Source of the DNA: Candidatus Kerfeldbacteria bacterium
GTDB lineage: Bacteria > Patescibacteriota > Patescibacteriia > PEXW01
Assembly (NCBI GenBank): GCA_903867845.1
Contig: CAIPSZ010000169.1
Location: forward strand, 1-7,347
Length of the DNA: 7,347 bases
Reading direction: 5' to 3'
Below are positions 6,101 to 7,347 of the stretch, piece by piece. Position 1 is the first letter of the stretch, and each line of letters begins with the position of its first letter. The notes beneath the pieces are model-generated. The model made no database searches. It was not told the DNA's origin and saw only the letters and a list, made by a program, of their open reading frames with translations. Position numbers and translations under genes: made by a program.

Positions 6101-6434
6101 CCTGCGTTGTCACCCGCACTGGTGTGGTGAGCACGGCTTGCACGGCCTTGGTTCGATCCAGCGGGGAGGTTCCCGGTGCAAATTTCACCAGGAGCTCACC
6201 CGCAACGTAGCTATTTGCCGATGGCCCAACTGCAATCGAGTTCGTGGCGCCGTTCTCCTTAAACGGAACCAGACGAATGAGCAGTGCCGCGAGAATGACA
6301 CCTGTGCCTACCGTGGCCAGTGCGGTCATCATGACCATGGAGAGGCGAACCGCAGTGTACGTTTGGGGCTTCACCTGAGTGACCGTGGTTTTCTTCACCC
6401 CTTTCCGGGAACTACTTTTCGGTGCGGCGGGCAT
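3120..6434 (-). CDS. Membrane-anchored S8 subtilase with 18 internal dockerin-type motifs
   Basis: A 1104-aa exported serine peptidase. Residues 1-30 are basic, and residues 31-53 form a transmembrane helix that looks like an uncleaved signal anchor. About 75-210 resemble a fervidolysin-type propeptide (GELLVKFAPG near 79, WYVVKF near 177, then QPKIARAELN). Residues 242-840 hold 18 EF-hand-like loops. About 852-1080 form the S8 catalytic domain: D860 in ALLDSG, H913 in GHGSD, oxyanion N998 in AAAGND, and S1052 in GSSVSATYV. A DDDGNGYVDD segment near 885 is typical of related bacterial subtilases. All catalytic residues are present, but the His and Ser motifs deviate (HGSD for HGTH, SATYV for ASPHV). 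The protein should act outside the cell, tethered by its N-terminus. The ATG at 6434 has no clear Shine-Dalgarno sequence, but it gives a sensible basic N-terminus. The gene is followed by the 47-aa membrane protein. Substrate unknown; processing or adhesion at the cell surface is inference. Confidence 0.93.
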   Translation of the reverse strand: MPAAPKSSSRKGVKKTTVTQVKPQTYTAVRLSMVMMTALATVGTGVILAALLIRLVPFKENGATNSIAVGPSANSYVAGELLVKFAPGTSPLDRTKAVQAVLTTPVRVTTQVAKRVRSGLFMVTKMVDVVNQSTVQVSSMTPVLSPSVNLANVTNPNRQARGTSANVQASIDALHQWYVVKFSSVGVDLNQLIAVLGKQPKIARAELNRKVSAAATRAVNSTAAAASVKLVDAQKASQVLAGDANGDGKVDSKDLQVLVSYLTGGAKPANMAGADVNHNGVVDLTDLSSLVQALTSTVNVTPHDLTGDGKFNADDLNFLVAYLTGKGPAPSPLSTADVNGDGVVDLSDLSFLVNAYYKSIAANYLRGDVNADGTVDNRDVQALADYLTGKGPAPSPMASGDMNQNGMVDLSDLTMLVNITTNTVTQTSGNVAAASLGAGSSSSSLDAGGSPTVPAYVPPYIVGDVNADSRVNAKDITNLVKYLTGSGSAPSPMGRGDVNGDGKVDLSDLSVLVRDVSASLQSRLAAADVNGDGSVNVLDLIMLRDYLVGAKPTIDLAKADVTGDGVVDLSDLSVLGQYVSTLPVTSSCPASRTVGTTTFLNGDVNGDGVVDLSDLSQLVSQVYANGTAPTPADRSDVDCDGTVTALDVVVLTNLLTPSATSSVALPGDANGDGVVDTTDVVASGQSIASPHPAAGADINSDGRIDLSDTIALVHLLKLDTTTVRTLPDVDGNGTVDWSDASALMNAAVSGTTGVAIPDINGDGASNIADAIDYVTTLQHQQTTTEYLPGDVNADGLVDCTDAQALFNIQYAKAKAATPVARQDVNVDGQLNIVDPLLLAFRACPANGIAPANGVRIALLDSGLTLTSVLKSTIMPSNDTMTNKRDDDGNGYVDDVQGWNAFNNTPNIVDCNGHGSDLTQMLATKDGIAATAKVIPVKVLDCQGSGTVLSVTQGLAYAAIRGADIADLPFSGYGSSALLADIVSYAKTSGMVVIAAAGNDGVPTSRVLPANVSGVLSVNATATDGKTLTSYSNTGALVSAPGASAGVRYEGSSVSATYVTGTAALILTKYPALSVKQVESRLVPVQPTPNPKKPNLLNASVSLSQ
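3195..3881 (-). other. S8 peptidase catalytic domain (residues about 852-1080)
   Basis: Order is Asp-His-Asn-Ser (D860, H913, N998, S1052), the subtilisin order. The domain is about 230 residues, compact for the family. The Asp motif ALLDSG and oxyanion motif AAAGND are canonical. The residue four after the catalytic Ser is Thr where Pro is usual, and His-motif position 67 (subtilisin numbering) is Asp. Activity is likely but not certain. Confidence 0.9.
3915..5711 (-). repeat. Array of 18 dockerin type I / EF-hand-like calcium motifs
   Basis: The protein repeat is DxNxDGxVDxxDxxxLxxYL. Loops begin at residues D243, D275, D304, D337, D368, D401, D464, D497, D528, D560, D603, D636, D668, D697, D728, D758, D790 and D823, about 30-33 residues apart, and can be read as nine dockerin-like pairs. 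One Ser/Gly/Pro-rich linker (about 425-462) divides the array into 6 and 12 motifs. Motif pairs 2, 3 and 4 share the linker YLTG-G-APSP almost unchanged, which suggests recent duplication. Most loops keep Asp/Asn at positions 1, 3, 5, 9 and 12, so calcium binding is expected. At the DNA level copies have drifted, especially towards the C-terminal side (motifs 13-18). Confidence 0.93.
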
Positions 6435-6551
6435 AGGCGTGCGCGATTAGTGTACGAAAAAGACACGCCGCACGTTTGTGGGTGCGACGGAGAAATTGAG
6501 TAGTGAATGACCCAGACCCTTCCCTGTGGCCATGGTAAACAATCGAAAGTG

Positions 6552-6582
6552 AGTATGGTGTACCTACATACTATACCATACT
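6552..6582. promoter_or_regulatory. Inverted repeat overlapping the subtilase promoter (possible operator)
   Basis: AGTATGGT (6552-6559) and ACCATACT (6575-6582) are perfect 8-bp arms separated by 15 bases. The right arm touches the -10 box of the leftward promoter, and the left arm covers the region just after its start point. Read on the minus strand, AGTATG also occurs a second time as a direct repeat. A dimeric repressor site placed here would block the promoter. No regulator gene is in the window. Confidence 0.45.
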
Positions 6583-6598
6583 TTTCGCTTCTCTTCAA
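6570..6598 (-). promoter_or_regulatory. Promoter of the subtilase unit
   Basis: On the minus strand TTGAAG (6593-6598, four of six matches) is followed after exactly 17 bases by TATAGT (6570-6575, five of six). TGG directly before the -10 gives an extended -10 (TGnTATAGT). Transcription would start near 6563, giving a leader of about 129 bases before the ATG at 6434. It is the best-formed promoter in the window. Confidence 0.68.
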
Positions 6599-6618
6599 GG
6601 CGGTGCTAGGATATGCCT

Positions 6619-7347
6619 ATGCACGAAAACGTCATTGCTATAGTTGGACCGACGGCGACTGGGAAATCTTCGCTCGCCATTCAACTTGCCAGGAAGTTCG
6701 GTGGGGAAATCGTTTCCGCCGACTCCCGCCAGGTGTACCAGGGGCTGGATATTGGTACGGGAAAGGTGACCAGAGCAGAACAGCGACTCGTCCCCCACTA
6801 TCTTCTGGATGTCGCACGTCCAAGCAAGGTTTTCTCGGTTGCTGACTTCATTCCCAGAGCACAGCTTGCACTAGAGCGGATAGCCAGGAACAGTCATATA
6901 CCCATTGTGACCGGTGGGACAGGATTCTGGATTGATACTTTACTTCGAGGCGAATCCATTCCGAACATCCCGCCAAATCAAGTGCTGCGAAAGAAGCTGC
7001 AGAAGCTTGCGCCCGCACAACTCTTCCGTCGCCTGCAGAAAGCAGATCCCCAACGTGCAAAGGCAATCGACCAGCACAACCCCGTGCGCCTTATCCGCGC
7101 GTTGGAAATTCTTGCAACCACGGGCAAGCCAATCCCAAAACGAAAAACGAGCATTCCGTACAACGTTCTTTGGCTTGGGGTAGATTTTCCGGATCGCGTA
7201 CTCAAGCAACGCATCCACGTACGCCTAGTGAAGCGTTTTCGCCAGGGTATGATTGCGGAAGTGCGACTGCAGCTAAAGCGTGGCGTACCAGCCAAACGTT
7301 TTATGGAAATGGGCTTGGAGTACCGGTACATCACCCAGTACCTGAAG
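6619..7347 (+). CDS. miaA: tRNA dimethylallyltransferase MiaA (3' end beyond window)
   Basis: Transfers a dimethylallyl group from DMAPP to N6 of A37 in tRNAs reading UNN codons; acts in the cytoplasm on the anticodon loop. The frame is open for 243 codons to the right edge, against about 300 in complete family members, so only the C-terminus is missing. The P-loop GPTATGKS is at residues 10-17. It is followed by the signature SADSRQVYQGLDIGTGK (33-49) with catalytic Asp35, then PHYLLD and VTGGTGFW. Near the edge come the basic QRIHVRLVKRF and GLEYRYITQYL segments of the tRNA-binding core. The ATG at 6619 is preferred because AGGA (6608-6611) sits seven bases upstream. An in-frame ATG at 6613 would add Met-Pro but lies only one base from that site. 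The gene is divergent from the subtilase unit. No sign of frameshift or loss of key residues. Confidence 0.96.
   Translation, partial: MHENVIAIVGPTATGKSSLAIQLARKFGGEIVSADSRQVYQGLDIGTGKVTRAEQRLVPHYLLDVARPSKVFSVADFIPRAQLALERIARNSHIPIVTGGTGFWIDTLLRGESIPNIPPNQVLRKKLQKLAPAQLFRRLQKADPQRAKAIDQHNPVRLIRALEILATTGKPIPKRKTSIPYNVLWLGVDFPDRVLKQRIHVRLVKRFRQGMIAEVRLQLKRGVPAKRFMEMGLEYRYITQYLK

Larger units (their letters stand above)
6435..6618. other. Divergent intergenic region between the subtilase gene and miaA
   Basis: 184 bases separate the two divergent start codons. The miaA-proximal part holds the leftward promoter and the inverted repeat described separately. Bases 6435-6560 would be a leader of roughly 125 bases for the subtilase mRNA. 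I find no strong hairpin, T-run or ribosome binding site in it. No convincing rightward promoter for miaA could be assigned. Confidence 0.5.

Noticed and set aside
3579..6503. Many plus-strand frames inside the subtilase gene
   Set aside because: They arise from the reverse complement of the repeated calcium motifs and repeat the same meaningless peptides.
6395..6598. 67-aa minus-strand frame upstream of the subtilase
   Set aside because: Overlaps the subtilase start out of frame, begins before the predicted transcription start, and shows no recognisable features.
6613..6618. ATG at 6613 as miaA start
   Set aside because: Only one base from AGGA, whereas the ATG at 6619 has the proper seven-base spacing; the difference is two residues.

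Overview
The window looks like chromosomal DNA from a small-genome bacterium, and I lean towards Patescibacteria (CPR/Parcubacteria-like). The reasons are the gene style: few Shine-Dalgarno sites, tightly packed genes, a ThrRS without the TGS domain, and a very large membrane-anchored subtilase loaded with dockerin-type calcium motifs. This assignment is inference, because no rRNA or other phylogenetic marker is present.

Layout. Bases 1-101 (minus strand) hold the first 33 codons of an unidentified AT-rich gene with a good ribosome binding site. Bases 102-391 are regulatory. They contain a sigma70-type promoter (183-212) and a T-box riboswitch (about 219-370) in which every element can be drawn from the sequence: an ultrashort Stem I hairpin showing an ACC (Thr) codon in a 7-nt loop, further perfect hairpins, the UGGAACC T-box bulge between two antiterminator helices, and a competing hairpin. 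It leads a two- or three-gene transcription unit: a 97-aa protein of unknown function (392-685), thrS (691-2493), and probably a 116-aa membrane-anchored zinc-ribbon protein (2567-2917). A classic intrinsic terminator (2921-2955) closes the unit.

The minus strand then carries a second unit, read from 6598 down to 2969. A promoter at 6570-6598, overlapped by an 8-bp-arm inverted repeat, drives a 1104-aa protein (6434-3120). Its order is basic N-terminus, transmembrane anchor, fervidolysin-like propeptide, 18 dockerin-type EF-hand motifs, and a C-terminal S8 subtilase domain with an intact catalytic tetrad. Seven bases after its stop lies a 47-aa single-pass membrane protein (3112-2969). Divergent from this unit, miaA (tRNA dimethylallyltransferase) starts at 6619 and runs off the right edge.

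How the parts relate. Threonine supply should set expression of the thrS unit: uncharged tRNA-Thr would bind the specifier ACC and the UGGA bulge, stabilise the antiterminator and raise ThrRS synthesis. The subtilase and its small membrane neighbour look like an exported, calcium-stabilised surface protease unit unrelated to the translation genes on either side. The most notable items are the Thr-specific ultrashort-Stem-I T-box and the subtilase whose propeptide and catalytic domain are separated by about 600 residues of calcium motifs.
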